DNA of 52,359 nt from the NCBI GenBank assembly GCA_017434985.1, contig JAFSFY010000047.1, forward strand, positions 1 to 52,359, written 5' to 3'. Positions 7,092 to 16,069 of the stretch are shown piece after piece. Each line of letters opens with the position of its first letter. Position 1 is the first letter of the stretch. This DNA comes from Clostridia bacterium (GTDB taxonomy: Bacteria; Bacillota; Clostridia; Oscillospirales; Acutalibacteraceae). The position numbers and the translations under genes were made by a program. The notes beneath the pieces were generated by a model that had not been told where the DNA came from, searched no databases, and saw only the letters and a list, made by a program, of their open reading frames with translations.

Positions 7092-8090
7092 ATGGAACAA
7101 CTCGTGAGCGTGGATCGAATGGAACAAGCGGTGTCGCTGTTCGGGCGGTTTGACGAGAACATTCGGTTGATCGAACAGCAGTATCACGTAAACGTGGTGA
7201 CGCGGGACAGCGAATTGAAAGTCAGCGGCGAGCCGGAGGACGTGGCGTCGGCGGTGCGTGCCATTCACGGACTGTTGCAACTCATCAACCGCGGCGAACA
7301 GTTGAACGAACAAAACGTGCGGTACGTGATGATGCTGGTCAACGAAGGCAACGAACACGAACTGCCCGCCATTTCGGGGGACAGCATCTGCATCACCTCC
7401 AAAGGTCGCCCCGTGAAACCCAAAACGCTCGGGCAAAAACGGTACGTACAAGCCATTCGGGACAACACGGTGGTGCTCGGCATCGGTCCTGCCGGTACGG
7501 GCAAAACGTATTTGGCGGTGGCGATGGCGGTGGAAGCGTTTCGCGCCAAACAGGTCAACCGCATCATCCTGACCCGTCCCGCCGTGGAAGCGGGCGAAAA
7601 ACTCGGGTTTTTGCCGGGCGATCTGCAGTCGAAGGTGGACCCGTATCTGCGGCCCCTTTACGACGCGTTGTTCGATATGCTGGGCACCGAAACGTATCAC
7701 AAGTATTTGGAACGCGGCAACATTGAGATCGCGCCGCTTGCGTATATGCGCGGGCGCACGCTGGACGATTCGTTCGTGATTTTGGACGAAGCGCAAAACA
7801 CCACCCCCGAACAGATGAAAATGTTCCTCACCCGTTTGGGGTTCAACTCCAAAATGGTGGTGACGGGGGATATCACGCAGATCGACCTGCCCGACGGACA
7901 ACGCAGCGGACTGCGGGAAGTGACCAAGATATTAAAAGGTGTGGATGACATCGCCATTTGTCAGTTTAATCAAAGTGACGTGGTGCGGCATCAGTTGGTG
8001 CAAAAGATCATCGAAGCCTATGAGAATTTTGAAAAGAAACGAGACGAAAGGAAGAGGACGTATGGTGACAAAAATTCGGGTAGACATTGA
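7092..8090 (+). CDS. phoH: PhoH family ATPase
   Basis: A 332-residue cytosolic ATPase. An N-terminal domain of about 100 residues precedes a P-loop (GPAGTGKTYLAVAMAVEA). Walker B is FVILDEAQN, and sensor-type VVTGDITQIDLP is present. PhoH proteins are thought to act on RNA, often together with the endoribonuclease YbeY encoded next door. The start codon follows AAAAAGGA at good spacing and lies inside the predicted transcript. The ybeY gene begins inside the last 29 bases of phoH, indicating coupling. A pgpH/yqfF gene, common between the two in Firmicutes, is absent. Confidence 0.93.
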   Translation: MEQLVSVDRMEQAVSLFGRFDENIRLIEQQYHVNVVTRDSELKVSGEPEDVASAVRAIHGLLQLINRGEQLNEQNVRYVMMLVNEGNEHELPAISGDSICITSKGRPVKPKTLGQKRYVQAIRDNTVVLGIGPAGTGKTYLAVAMAVEAFRAKQVNRIILTRPAVEAGEKLGFLPGDLQSKVDPYLRPLYDALFDMLGTETYHKYLERGNIEIAPLAYMRGRTLDDSFVILDEAQNTTPEQMKMFLTRLGFNSKMVVTGDITQIDLPDGQRSGLREVTKILKGVDDIAICQFNQSDVVRHQLVQKIIEAYENFEKKRDERKRTYGDKNSGRH

Positions 8091-8571
8091 AAATCGTCAA
8101 AAAGCGGTGAAGATCCCCACGGGGATTCGGATGTTGATTCGCCGTTGTTGCCACGCGGTACTCGATATGGAGGGCGTGGACGGCGCGGTGCAGGTGGACG
8201 TGACCTTGGTGGACAACGACCAGATCCGTCAGATCAACCACGAACAACGCGGCATTGACGCCGCGACCGACGTGCTCTCCTTCCCGCTTTCGGAAAACGG
8301 CGAATTTGAACTGAACCACGACACGGGCGAAAAGTTGCTGGGTAACATTGTGATTTCGTTGGAACGTGCCCGTGAACAGGCCGAGGATTTCGGCCATTCG
8401 TTTAACCGCGAGGTGGGGTATCTGACGGTGCATTCGATGTTGCACATGCTCGGGTACGACCACGTGGAGGGCGGCCTGCAAGCGGTACATATGCGTGAAA
8501 AAGAGGAGACCGTGATGCAAAAGATCGGTCTGCCGCGAGGCAACAGTTATGTGTTCGAAGAAGAAACGTAA
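8062..8571 (+). CDS. ybeY: Endoribonuclease YbeY (rRNA maturation factor)
   Basis: A single-strand-specific metallo-endoribonuclease needed for 16S rRNA 3'-end maturation and 70S quality control. The 169-residue protein carries the zinc site HSMLHMLGYDH near residue 130 (H-x3-H-x5-H) and the family's ATDVLSFP motif upstream of it. The start is the ATG after GAAAGGAAGAGG; a longer open frame would run further into phoH. The C-terminus overlaps the start of the undecaprenol kinase gene by 23 bp. Confidence 0.95.
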   Translation: MVTKIRVDIENRQKAVKIPTGIRMLIRRCCHAVLDMEGVDGAVQVDVTLVDNDQIRQINHEQRGIDAATDVLSFPLSENGEFELNHDTGEKLLGNIVISLERAREQAEDFGHSFNREVGYLTVHSMLHMLGYDHVEGGLQAVHMREKEETVMQKIGLPRGNSYVFEEET

Positions 8572-9016
8572 TCCGTTTGCGGCGTTTGGGTGCGCGTTCG
8601 GGTATGCGGCGCGCGGCATCGCGCGGTGTTGGCGCGAACGCAATTTCCGCTTTCACGTGGCGGCGGCGGTGCACGTGATTCCGTTTGCACGGCATTTTGT
8701 CAGCAGTGCGGCGGAATGGTGCGTGTTATTGATCGCCGTGGCGCTCGTGCTGTGTTTGGAAGCGGTGAACACCGCGGTGGAACATGCGGTGGACCTCGCG
8801 TGTCCCGATTATGACGAGCGCGCCAAGATCGCCAAGGACGCGGCGGCGGGCGCGGTGCTGATCGCGGCACTCGCGGCGGCGGCGATCGCGTGCGTGGGGC
8901 TTGCCCGTGTGGACGCGTGGCAAACGCTGTGGGCACTTTGGAAAGAACAGTGGTGGCGACCGACCGCTCTCGGTGTGTCGCTTGCCGCGTGGATGTATCT
9001 TGTATTTCGTAGGTGA
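8549..9016 (+). CDS. dgkA: Undecaprenol/diacylglycerol kinase family protein
   Basis: A 155-residue membrane protein. The N-terminal NPFAAFGCAFGYAARGI amphipathic segment, the basic ERNFRFHVAAAV and the family signature LEAVNTAVEHAVDL match prokaryotic DgkA/UdpK kinases. In Gram-positives these phosphorylate undecaprenol to the cell-wall lipid carrier. After the kinase core (three helices to about residue 110) there is an extra C-terminal membrane segment (WWRPTALGVSLAAWMYLVF) that the about 120-residue forms lack. It sits between ybeY and era, as is usual in Firmicutes. Confidence 0.9.
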   Translation: MCSKKKRNPFAAFGCAFGYAARGIARCWRERNFRFHVAAAVHVIPFARHFVSSAAEWCVLLIAVALVLCLEAVNTAVEHAVDLACPDYDERAKIAKDAAAGAVLIAALAAAAIACVGLARVDAWQTLWALWKEQWWRPTALGVSLAAWMYLVFRR

Positions 9017-9023
9017 TAAACGT

Positions 9024-9923
9024 ATGGATAGTCGCTCGGCATTTATTGCCATTGTGGGACGGCCGAACGTCGGCAAATCGTCCCTCTTAAATACGCTGGT
9101 GGGGCGCAAGGTCGCCATTGTGTCGGACAAGCCCCAAACCACCCGCAACCGTATTATGGGTATCGTCACCAAAGACGAGTTGCAACTCGTGTTTCTTGAC
9201 ACGCCCGGTGCACACCGCCCGCGCACGCGGCTGGGTGATTTTATGATCAAAAGCATTTCCGAGGCGGTGTCGGGTGTGGATGCGGGCGTGCTGGTTGTGG
9301 AACCGACCGCCGAGGTGCGCGATACCGAGCGCGATCTGTTAAAACAATTCCGCTCACAAAAACTGCCCGTCGTGTTGGTCATCAACAAGATCGACACGGT
9401 GGAGGATAAAGCGAAACTGCTCACCTGCATTGCCGCGTGGCAAGCGGAATACGACTTTGCGGCCATCGTGCCGGTGTCGGCACTGACGGGCGAGGGTGCG
9501 GACGACTTGGTGGGCGAACTCGAGAAATTCGCGTTTGAAAGCCCCCACTTTTTCCCCGACGACGCGGTGAGCGATCAACCCGAAAAGGTGATGGCGGCCG
9601 AACTGCTGCGCGAACAGATGCTGCTTTGTCTGCGTGACGAGATTCCCCACGGCATTGCCGTGGTGGTGGAAAGTTTGACCGAGCGCGAAACCGAAAAAGG
9701 CATCATTTTGGATATCGAAGCCAACATTTTTTGCGAGCGCGACAGCCACAAAGGCATGATCATCGGCAAAAAGGGCGCGATGCTCAAAAAGATTGCGCAG
9801 GCCGCGCGGTTGCAGATGGAAACGGCGTTTGACGCCAAGGTGAATCTGCAATGTTGGATCAAAGTGAAGGAAGATTGGCGCAACCGTCAGGGTCTGCTCG
9901 GCGGTTTCGGATATCGGATGTAA
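9024..9923 (+). CDS. era: GTPase Era
   Basis: A 299-residue GTPase that binds the 3' end of 16S rRNA and checks 30S maturation. G1 is GRPNVGKSS (residues 12-20). G2/G3 regions include KPQTTRNRI and FLDTPGAH, and G4 is NKID. The C-terminal KH domain has the GKKG loop (HKGMIIGKKGAMLKKI). The start ATG has AGGTGA 7 bases upstream. It lies 7 bp after dgkA. Confidence 0.97.
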   Translation: MDSRSAFIAIVGRPNVGKSSLLNTLVGRKVAIVSDKPQTTRNRIMGIVTKDELQLVFLDTPGAHRPRTRLGDFMIKSISEAVSGVDAGVLVVEPTAEVRDTERDLLKQFRSQKLPVVLVINKIDTVEDKAKLLTCIAAWQAEYDFAAIVPVSALTGEGADDLVGELEKFAFESPHFFPDDAVSDQPEKVMAAELLREQMLLCLRDEIPHGIAVVVESLTERETEKGIILDIEANIFCERDSHKGMIIGKKGAMLKKIAQAARLQMETAFDAKVNLQCWIKVKEDWRNRQGLLGGFGYRM

Positions 9924-9974
9924 ATGTATAAACACCCCGTTGTTTGCCCACAGTAACAGCAGGAGGAATGGTAT

Positions 9975-10142
9975 ATGGACAAAGACAAACTGTGGGCGCG
10001 GTTTACCGAAACGGGCCGCGTGACGGATTATCTCAAGTATTGCGGCGTGGACGTGGGTGTCAACGCCGTACAAGAGTCGGAGGAACCGCATGAAGTTGAC
10101 GACCGACGCGCTGATCATTCGGGAAAACAACAATATCGGTGA
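9975..10142 (+). CDS. YqzL-like small protein
   Basis: A 55-residue reading frame beginning MDKDKLWARFTETGRVTDYL, which matches the short YqzL-type protein commonly found between era and recO in Bacillota (W..F..TG....YL pattern). It has a clear ribosome-binding site, AGGAGG, about 8 bases before the ATG. The last 17 codons overlap the start of recO in another frame, and the tail beyond KYCGVDVGVNAV looks unconserved. Its function is unknown. Confidence 0.7.
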   Translation: MDKDKLWARFTETGRVTDYLKYCGVDVGVNAVQESEEPHEVDDRRADHSGKQQYR

Positions 10143-10821
10143 GGCGGATCGCTTCGTGACCGCGCTGACCCGTGAATGCGGTGTGATCCAAGCATCGGTG
10201 CGGGGGGCGCGACGGGTGAAAAACCCGAACGGCTCTGCCACGCAACTGCTGTGTTATTCCCGCCTGTCCCTGTTTCGGGGACGGGACAAGTACATAGTGG
10301 ACGACGCCGAGCCGCTGGAAGTGTTTTTCGGCGTGCGCGGACAGCTGGAAACGTTGTCGCTCGCGCAGTATTTTTGTGAACTCGCGGGGGTGCTGTGCCC
10401 CCGTGAAGAACCCGCCGAGGATGGGCTCAGACTACTTCTCGGTGCCCTGCATTATCTCTCGAAAGGGACGCGACCGCTGTCGCTTGTGAAAGCGGTGGTG
10501 GAACTGCGCCTGTTGTGTGCGGCGGGGTATACGCCCGACTTGACCGTGTGCGGCGCGTGCGGTGCCGAAGAGGTGAGTTTCTTTTCCCCCGTGCGCGGGG
10601 TGGTGTTGTGTGGCAACTGCCGCGACGCGGCGGCGTTGCCGTTGTCGGCAGGGGTACTTGCCGCGATGCGGCACATCGCGTACGCGCCGCTGGAAAAATG
10701 TTTTGCGTTTTCGCTCTCGGACGAGGGGCTCGCTCAACTCGCCTACGTGTGTGAGCGGTTTTTGCTCGCGCAGGTGGACAGAGGATTCAAAACGCTGGAT
10801 TTTTATCATTCGTTGCAATGA
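10090..10821 (+). CDS. recO: DNA repair protein RecO
   Basis: A recombination mediator that loads RecA on SSB-coated DNA together with RecR. The 243-residue protein has an N-terminal OB fold (LTTDALIIRENNNIGEADRF) and a helical C-terminal domain with a four-cysteine zinc site, CGACG...LCGNC, near residues 155-180. The start is the ATG after GAGGAA inside the yqzL-like gene. recO ends the phoH operon and is followed by an intergenic repeat rather than by glyQS, which often follows it elsewhere. Confidence 0.95.
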   Translation: MKLTTDALIIRENNNIGEADRFVTALTRECGVIQASVRGARRVKNPNGSATQLLCYSRLSLFRGRDKYIVDDAEPLEVFFGVRGQLETLSLAQYFCELAGVLCPREEPAEDGLRLLLGALHYLSKGTRPLSLVKAVVELRLLCAAGYTPDLTVCGACGAEEVSFFSPVRGVVLCGNCRDAAALPLSAGVLAAMRHIAYAPLEKCFAFSLSDEGLAQLAYVCERFLLAQVDRGFKTLDFYHSLQ

Positions 10822-10837
10822 GAATGTGCAGACGATG

Positions 10838-10922
10838 AGAACGGGCCGTCGTGGACGTCGGCCCCTACAATCCCTCCGTCTCGCCTCGCGGCGAGCCACC
10901 TCCCTTTGCACAAGGGAGGCTT
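10838..10922. repeat. Dispersed intergenic palindromes between recO and mutS2
   Basis: The first unit is a GGGCCG/CGGCCC hairpin ending in CCTACAAT, like those near 164 and 40935. The second (10868-10922) runs from CAATCCCTCCG, through a CGCCTCGCGGCGAG hairpin, to CTCCCTTTGCACAAGGGAG. The second unit recurs twice, in facing orientations, at the right end of the window (52164-52308). They look like short non-autonomous intergenic repeats. Confidence 0.65.
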
Positions 10923-10952
10923 GATGAGGGAATCGATTAAAGGTAGGATTGT

Positions 10953-13310
10953 ATGACGGACAAACATTGTTTGGCGCTGGAACTGGATAAGGTGCTGGAA
11001 CTGTTGGCGGCGCAAACGAGTTGCGAGGACGCGGCAACTGCCGCGCGCGCACTCACCCCGACGGGGTTTGCCGACGAAGCGGATCGCTTGTTGTCGGAGA
11101 CCGATGCCGCCTATCAGTTGATGGCGCGCTTCGGTGCGCCGTCGTTTGGCGGTGCCGTCAACGTGGCGGGGGCGCTTCGCCGTGCCGCGGCGGGGGCGAT
11201 GCTCTCGCTTGCCGAATTGCTGCGCATTGCCAACACGTTGCGCGCCATTCGGTCGCTGTATGAATGGCGACAGCATTGCGAGGGGGTCTCCACCTGTTTG
11301 GATGACCGTTTTGCGGTGCTCGTCCCCAACAAATTTTTGGAAGAAGCCATCACCACCGCGATCGTGTCGGACGAAGAGGTCAGCGATCACGCGTCGGTGA
11401 AACTCGCCGATATTCGCCGCAAAATACGGGCGACGGGGGCGCGCATTCGCGAACAACTGGACAAGATGATCCGCAACCCCGCCACCCAAAAACTGCTGCA
11501 AGACCCCATTGTGACCATTCGCGGCGGGCGGTTTGTGGTGCCCGTCAAGGCGGAACACCGCGGCGAAGTGCCCGGTTTGGTGCACGATACCTCCTCGTCG
11601 GGGGCGACGGTGTTTGTGGAACCGATGGGCGCGGTGGAAGCCAACAACGAACTGAAAGTACTCGAATCGCACGAGGCGGCGGAGATCGAACGCATTGTGC
11701 AGGAACTCTCCGAAAAAGCGGGCTCGTTTGCCGATTCGATTATTGCCGATTACGAGGTTCTGGTGGAACTCAACCTCATTTTTGCCAAGGCGAAACTCGC
11801 CTACGCGATGAACGCCACCCGCCCGAGTATTACCGACGACGGGCATTTGCTGCTCAAACGGGCACGCCATCCGCTTATCGACCCCAAAAAAGTGGTGCCG
11901 ATCGACGTGGAACTCGGCGGAAAGTTTGATACGCTGGTCATCACCGGTCCCAACACGGGCGGTAAGACGGTGACCCTCAAAACCTTGGGACTTCTCACCT
12001 TGATGTGTATGTGCGGATTGATGCCGCCGGTGGGGGACGGCAGTTCCTTTTCGGTGTTTCGGCGGGTGCTCGCCGACATCGGTGACGAACAGTCGATCGA
12101 ACAATCGCTGTCCACCTTTTCGGCACACGTGACCAACCAGATCCGCATTTTAAACGAAGCAGACGAGCGTAGTTTGGTGCTGCTTGACGAACTCGGCGCG
12201 GGCACCGACCCCGTGGAGGGCGCGGCGCTCGCCATTGCGATACTCGAGCGCCTGCGCGGCAAAGGAGCGCGGGTGGCCGCCACCACCCACTATGCGGAAC
12301 TGAAAGCCTTTGCCATTCGCACCGACGGGGTGGAAAACGGCAGTTGCGAATTTGACGTGGCGTCGCTTCGCCCGACCTATCGGTTGCTCGTGGGGGTGCC
12401 GGGGCGGTCGAACGCGTTTGCCATTTCGGAAAAACTAGGGATGGACACCGCTGTGGTGGGGCGTGCGCGCGACTTGGTGTCGGGCGACGATCGCCATCTG
12501 GAAGAAGTGGTGGACACGTTGGAAGACCGCCGACAAGCGTTGGAACACGCACTGCGTGAGGCGGAAAACGCCGCCCGCGATGCGCGGCTTGCCAAAGAAG
12601 AAGCCGAGCGCGAGTTGCAACGGGTGAAAGAGGCGAAAGAAAAGGAACTCGACGCCGCCCGCGCGCAGGCCAAGCGGCTGGTGGAACGCGCGCGGTATGA
12701 TGCGGATGCGCTGCTGGAAGAGTTGGCGGCACTGCGCAAGCAAAAGGACGTGCGCAAAGCGGACAACGCCCGCTCGGCGCTCAAACGCCGTTTGAACGAG
12801 TTGGAACGCGACATCGACCCCGTGACGGTAAAGGATACCGGTAAGTACGAACTGCCGCGCCCGTTAAAAGTGGGCGACCGTGTGCTCATCGTCCAGCTCG
12901 ACAAGGAGGCGGCGGTGTTGTCGCTTCCCGACAAGAGCGGGACGGTGGAAGTGCAAGCGGGCATCATTCGCACCCGCGTGGCGGTGGACGGGTTGCGGTT
13001 GTTGAAAGACAAGACCACCCCCGAAAAGCAAGGGGCGGTGAGTGGCATTTCGCGCATTGACCGCGCGGCGCGCACCGAACTTGATCTGCGCGGGCAAACG
13101 GTGGAAGAAGCGTTGGACGCGACCGATAAATTCATCGACGATGCGCGGTTGTCGGGCATCAACCAGATCACCATCATCCACGGCAAAGGCACGGGGGCGC
13201 TGCGCGCCGCCATTCACAGTCATCTGAAAGCGTGCAAGGACGTCAAATCGTTCCGTCTCGGCGTGTACGGTGAGGGTGAAACGGGCGTGACCATTGTAGA
13301 GATGAAGTAA
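10953..13310 (+). CDS. mutS2: Endonuclease MutS2
   Basis: 785 residues, a typical length. The MutS core and lever region comes first, then the ABC-type ATPase with Walker A GPNTGGKTVTLKTLG (about residue 332) and Walker B LVLLDELGAGTDP. A long coiled coil rich in Glu/Arg/Ala follows (about 515-625). The C-terminal Smr nuclease domain has LDLRGQTVEEAL and HGKGTGALR. MutS2 proteins restrain recombination and, in Bacillus, act on collided ribosomes. It is preceded by AAAGGTAGG and appears to be a single gene, since valS has its own promoter. Confidence 0.97.
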   Translation: MTDKHCLALELDKVLELLAAQTSCEDAATAARALTPTGFADEADRLLSETDAAYQLMARFGAPSFGGAVNVAGALRRAAAGAMLSLAELLRIANTLRAIRSLYEWRQHCEGVSTCLDDRFAVLVPNKFLEEAITTAIVSDEEVSDHASVKLADIRRKIRATGARIREQLDKMIRNPATQKLLQDPIVTIRGGRFVVPVKAEHRGEVPGLVHDTSSSGATVFVEPMGAVEANNELKVLESHEAAEIERIVQELSEKAGSFADSIIADYEVLVELNLIFAKAKLAYAMNATRPSITDDGHLLLKRARHPLIDPKKVVPIDVELGGKFDTLVITGPNTGGKTVTLKTLGLLTLMCMCGLMPPVGDGSSFSVFRRVLADIGDEQSIEQSLSTFSAHVTNQIRILNEADERSLVLLDELGAGTDPVEGAALAIAILERLRGKGARVAATTHYAELKAFAIRTDGVENGSCEFDVASLRPTYRLLVGVPGRSNAFAISEKLGMDTAVVGRARDLVSGDDRHLEEVVDTLEDRRQALEHALREAENAARDARLAKEEAERELQRVKEAKEKELDAARAQAKRLVERARYDADALLEELAALRKQKDVRKADNARSALKRRLNELERDIDPVTVKDTGKYELPRPLKVGDRVLIVQLDKEAAVLSLPDKSGTVEVQAGIIRTRVAVDGLRLLKDKTTPEKQGAVSGISRIDRAARTELDLRGQTVEEALDATDKFIDDARLSGINQITIIHGKGTGALRAAIHSHLKACKDVKSFRLGVYGEGETGVTIVEMK

Positions 13311-13321
13311 CAAGATTTTCC

Positions 13322-13350
13322 TTGTATGATAAAACAAATTGTGGTACAAT
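13322..13350 (+). promoter_or_regulatory. Likely promoter of valS
   Basis: TTGTAT (13322-13327), a 17-bp spacer and TACAAT (13345-13350), with AAGGAGG before the ATG. Only about 25 nt of leader remains, so there is no room for a T-box, unlike many Firmicute aminoacyl-tRNA synthetase genes. Confidence 0.55.
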
Positions 13351-13381
13351 ACTCCCATTGTTACCAAGGAGGACAAACACT

Positions 13382-16069
13382 ATGGCAAACAAAGAACTCG
13401 CAAAAACGTATGACCCCCGTGAGGTGGAGGACAGAATATACGATTTTTGGGTGAAGGGCAACTATTTCCATGCCGAGCCCAACCCCGATAAAAAACCGTA
13501 TACCATCGTCATTCCCCCTCCGAACATTACGGGACAATTACATATGGGCCACGCGCTGGATAACACCTTGCAGGATATTCTCATCCGCTGGAGAAGAATG
13601 CAAGGGTATGAAGCGCTGTGGATGCCCGGCACCGACCACGCGTCCATCGCCACCGAAGCCAAAGTGGTGGAAGCGATGCGTGCCGACGGTGTGACCAAAG
13701 ACGACCTCGGTCGCGACGGGTTCTTGGAACGCGCGTGGGCGTGGAAAGAAAAATACGGCAATCGCATCGTCAGTCAGCTGAAAAAACTCGGGTCGAGTTG
13801 TGACTGGGAACGCGAACGCTTCACGATGGACGAGGGTTGTTCCGCCGCCGTGAAAGAAGTGTTTGTCCGTTTGTATAACGAGGGGCTCATCTACCGCGGT
13901 AACCGTATGGTCAACTGGTGCCCCCATTGCAAGACCTCCATTTCGGATGCCGAGGTGGAATACGAAGAACAAAACGGCAATTTCTGGCATCTGCTGTACA
14001 CCGTGAAAGAAACGGGCGAGCAACTCGAACTCGCCACCACCCGTCCCGAAACGATGCTCGGCGATACCGCCGTGGCCATCAACGCCGAGGACGAGCGGTA
14101 CAAGCACTTGCACGGGTGCCACGTGGTGTTGCCGCTTCTTAACAAAGAAATCCCGATCGTGTGTGACGAGCACGCCGATATGACCAAGGGTACGGGCGTG
14201 GTGAAGATCACCCCCGCGCACGACCCCAACGACTTTGAAGTGGGTCGCCGTCACAACCTGCCGATGGTGCGTGTGTTTACGTATGACGGCAAGATGACGG
14301 GTGCCGCCGACAAGGCCGAGTATGAGGCGTTGGTGGCTTCCGGCAAGGCGGCCGCCGACGAACCCGAAGTGCTGGATTGCGGCAAATACGCGGGTATGAC
14401 CACCGCCGAGGCGCGCAAGGTCATTTTGGACGATCTCGTGGCGGGCGGTTACCTCAAAGAGGTGGAACCCCTCAAACACGACGTGGGCACCTGCTACCGT
14501 TGCCACACCACCATCGAGCCGATGGTGTCCAAACAATGGTTTGTGAAGATGGAACCGCTCGCGGGTCCTGCCGTGGAAGCGGTGGAAAAGGGTGACATCA
14601 CCTTTGTGCCCGAACGCTTTACCAAAAACTACCTCAACTGGATGAAAGGCACCCGCGATTGGTGTATTTCCCGTCAACTGTGGTGGGGTCACCAAATTCC
14701 CGCGTGGTACTGTGCCGAATGCGGCGAAATGGTGGTCGCGAAAGAGGCCCCCGCGGTCTGCCCGAAATGCGGCGGCGCGATGGAGCAAGACCCCGACACG
14801 TTGGATACCTGGTTCTCGTCGGCCTTGTGGCCGTTCTCCACGATGGGTTGGCCGGAACAAACGCCCGAACTCGACTATTTCTATCCCACCGACACGCTGG
14901 TAACGGGGTACGACATCATTGGGTTCTGGGTCAGCCGTATGATCTTCTCGGGGATTGCCTACACGGGCAAAGCGCCGTTTAAGACGGTGCTTATCCACGG
15001 TTTGGTGCGTGATGCGCAAGGGCGTAAGATGTCCAAATCGCTGGGCAACGGCATCGACCCGCTGGAAATCATCGAAACCTACGGTGCGGATGCGCTTCGC
15101 TTTATGCTCGCCACGGGCAACAGCCCCGGCAACGATATGCGGTTTATGAACGACAAAGTGGAAGCCTCCCGTAACTTCGCCAACAAGTTGTGGAACGCGG
15201 CGCGCTTTATTTTGATGAACCTGCCCGAAGACGGCGTGGCGCTGACCTTGCCCGACGAACTCACGCTGGAAGACAAGTGGATCGTATCCAAGTTCAACAC
15301 CCTCACCAAAGCGGTGACCGACAACCTCGAGAAATTCGAGCTCGGTATCGCGGTGCAAAAACTGTACGATTTCATTTGGGACAACTTCTGCGACTGGTAC
15401 ATTGAACTGTGCAAATCCCGCTTGCAGGGCGAAAACCCCGCGGCGGCGCGTCAGGTGTTGGTGTACGTGATGACGGGGATGCTCAAACTCCTCCATCCGT
15501 TTATGCCGTTCGTGACCGAAGAGATTTGGCAATCGCTCCCGCACGAAGGGGAATCGTTGATGGTGTCGGCGTGGCCGACCTACGACGAGGCGCTCGCCTT
15601 CCCCGCCGAAGAAGCGGAAATGGAGCGTATTATGGAGGCCATCGGTGCCATCCGTAACCGCCGCGGCGAAATGAACGTCCCGCCTTCCCGCAAAGCGCAC
15701 GTGTACGTGGAGACTGCGTTTGCCGATACGTTTAAGAAGGGCGAAGCGTTCCTGCTTCGCTTGGCGTCGGCGTCCGAAGTGACCATCGGTGACGCGTTTG
15801 ACCTGCCCGGTGCGGTGAGCATCGTGGTCAACGGCGCGACGGTGAAGATCCCGATGGACGATCTGGTGGACCGCGCGGCGGAAACGGCACGTCTGACCAA
15901 AGAAAAGGACAACGTGCTCAAACAATTGGCGGGTGTGGAAGCGCGCCTTGCCAACAAAGCGTTTACCGACAAAGCGCCCGAACAGGTGGTGCAGACCGCC
16001 CGTGACCAAGCGCAGCAGTTGAAAGACAAACTCGCGTTGTTGGAGCAAAGTTTGGCGGCGTTGCAATAA
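13382..16069 (+). CDS. valS: Valyl-tRNA synthetase
   Basis: A class I aminoacyl-tRNA synthetase of 895 residues. The HIGH-type motif is in PPPNITGQLHMGHALDN near residue 46, the large CP1 editing domain follows, and the KMSKS loop is GRKMSKSLGNG near residue 545. The C-terminal 70 residues form the coiled-coil tRNA-binding arm (ETARLTKEKDNVLKQLAGVE). The start matches the family (MANKELAKTYDP) and has a strong ribosome-binding site. The stop codon overlaps the start of the thioesterase gene (TAATG). Confidence 0.98.
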   Translation: MANKELAKTYDPREVEDRIYDFWVKGNYFHAEPNPDKKPYTIVIPPPNITGQLHMGHALDNTLQDILIRWRRMQGYEALWMPGTDHASIATEAKVVEAMRADGVTKDDLGRDGFLERAWAWKEKYGNRIVSQLKKLGSSCDWERERFTMDEGCSAAVKEVFVRLYNEGLIYRGNRMVNWCPHCKTSISDAEVEYEEQNGNFWHLLYTVKETGEQLELATTRPETMLGDTAVAINAEDERYKHLHGCHVVLPLLNKEIPIVCDEHADMTKGTGVVKITPAHDPNDFEVGRRHNLPMVRVFTYDGKMTGAADKAEYEALVASGKAAADEPEVLDCGKYAGMTTAEARKVILDDLVAGGYLKEVEPLKHDVGTCYRCHTTIEPMVSKQWFVKMEPLAGPAVEAVEKGDITFVPERFTKNYLNWMKGTRDWCISRQLWWGHQIPAWYCAECGEMVVAKEAPAVCPKCGGAMEQDPDTLDTWFSSALWPFSTMGWPEQTPELDYFYPTDTLVTGYDIIGFWVSRMIFSGIAYTGKAPFKTVLIHGLVRDAQGRKMSKSLGNGIDPLEIIETYGADALRFMLATGNSPGNDMRFMNDKVEASRNFANKLWNAARFILMNLPEDGVALTLPDELTLEDKWIVSKFNTLTKAVTDNLEKFELGIAVQKLYDFIWDNFCDWYIELCKSRLQGENPAAARQVLVYVMTGMLKLLHPFMPFVTEEIWQSLPHEGESLMVSAWPTYDEALAFPAEEAEMERIMEAIGAIRNRRGEMNVPPSRKAHVYVETAFADTFKKGEAFLLRLASASEVTIGDAFDLPGAVSIVVNGATVKIPMDDLVDRAAETARLTKEKDNVLKQLAGVEARLANKAFTDKAPEQVVQTARDQAQQLKDKLALLEQSLAALQ

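Noticed and set aside
13311-13381. T-box riboswitch before valS
   Set aside because: The predicted promoter leaves only about 30 nt of leader, with no specifier loop or T-box sequence.
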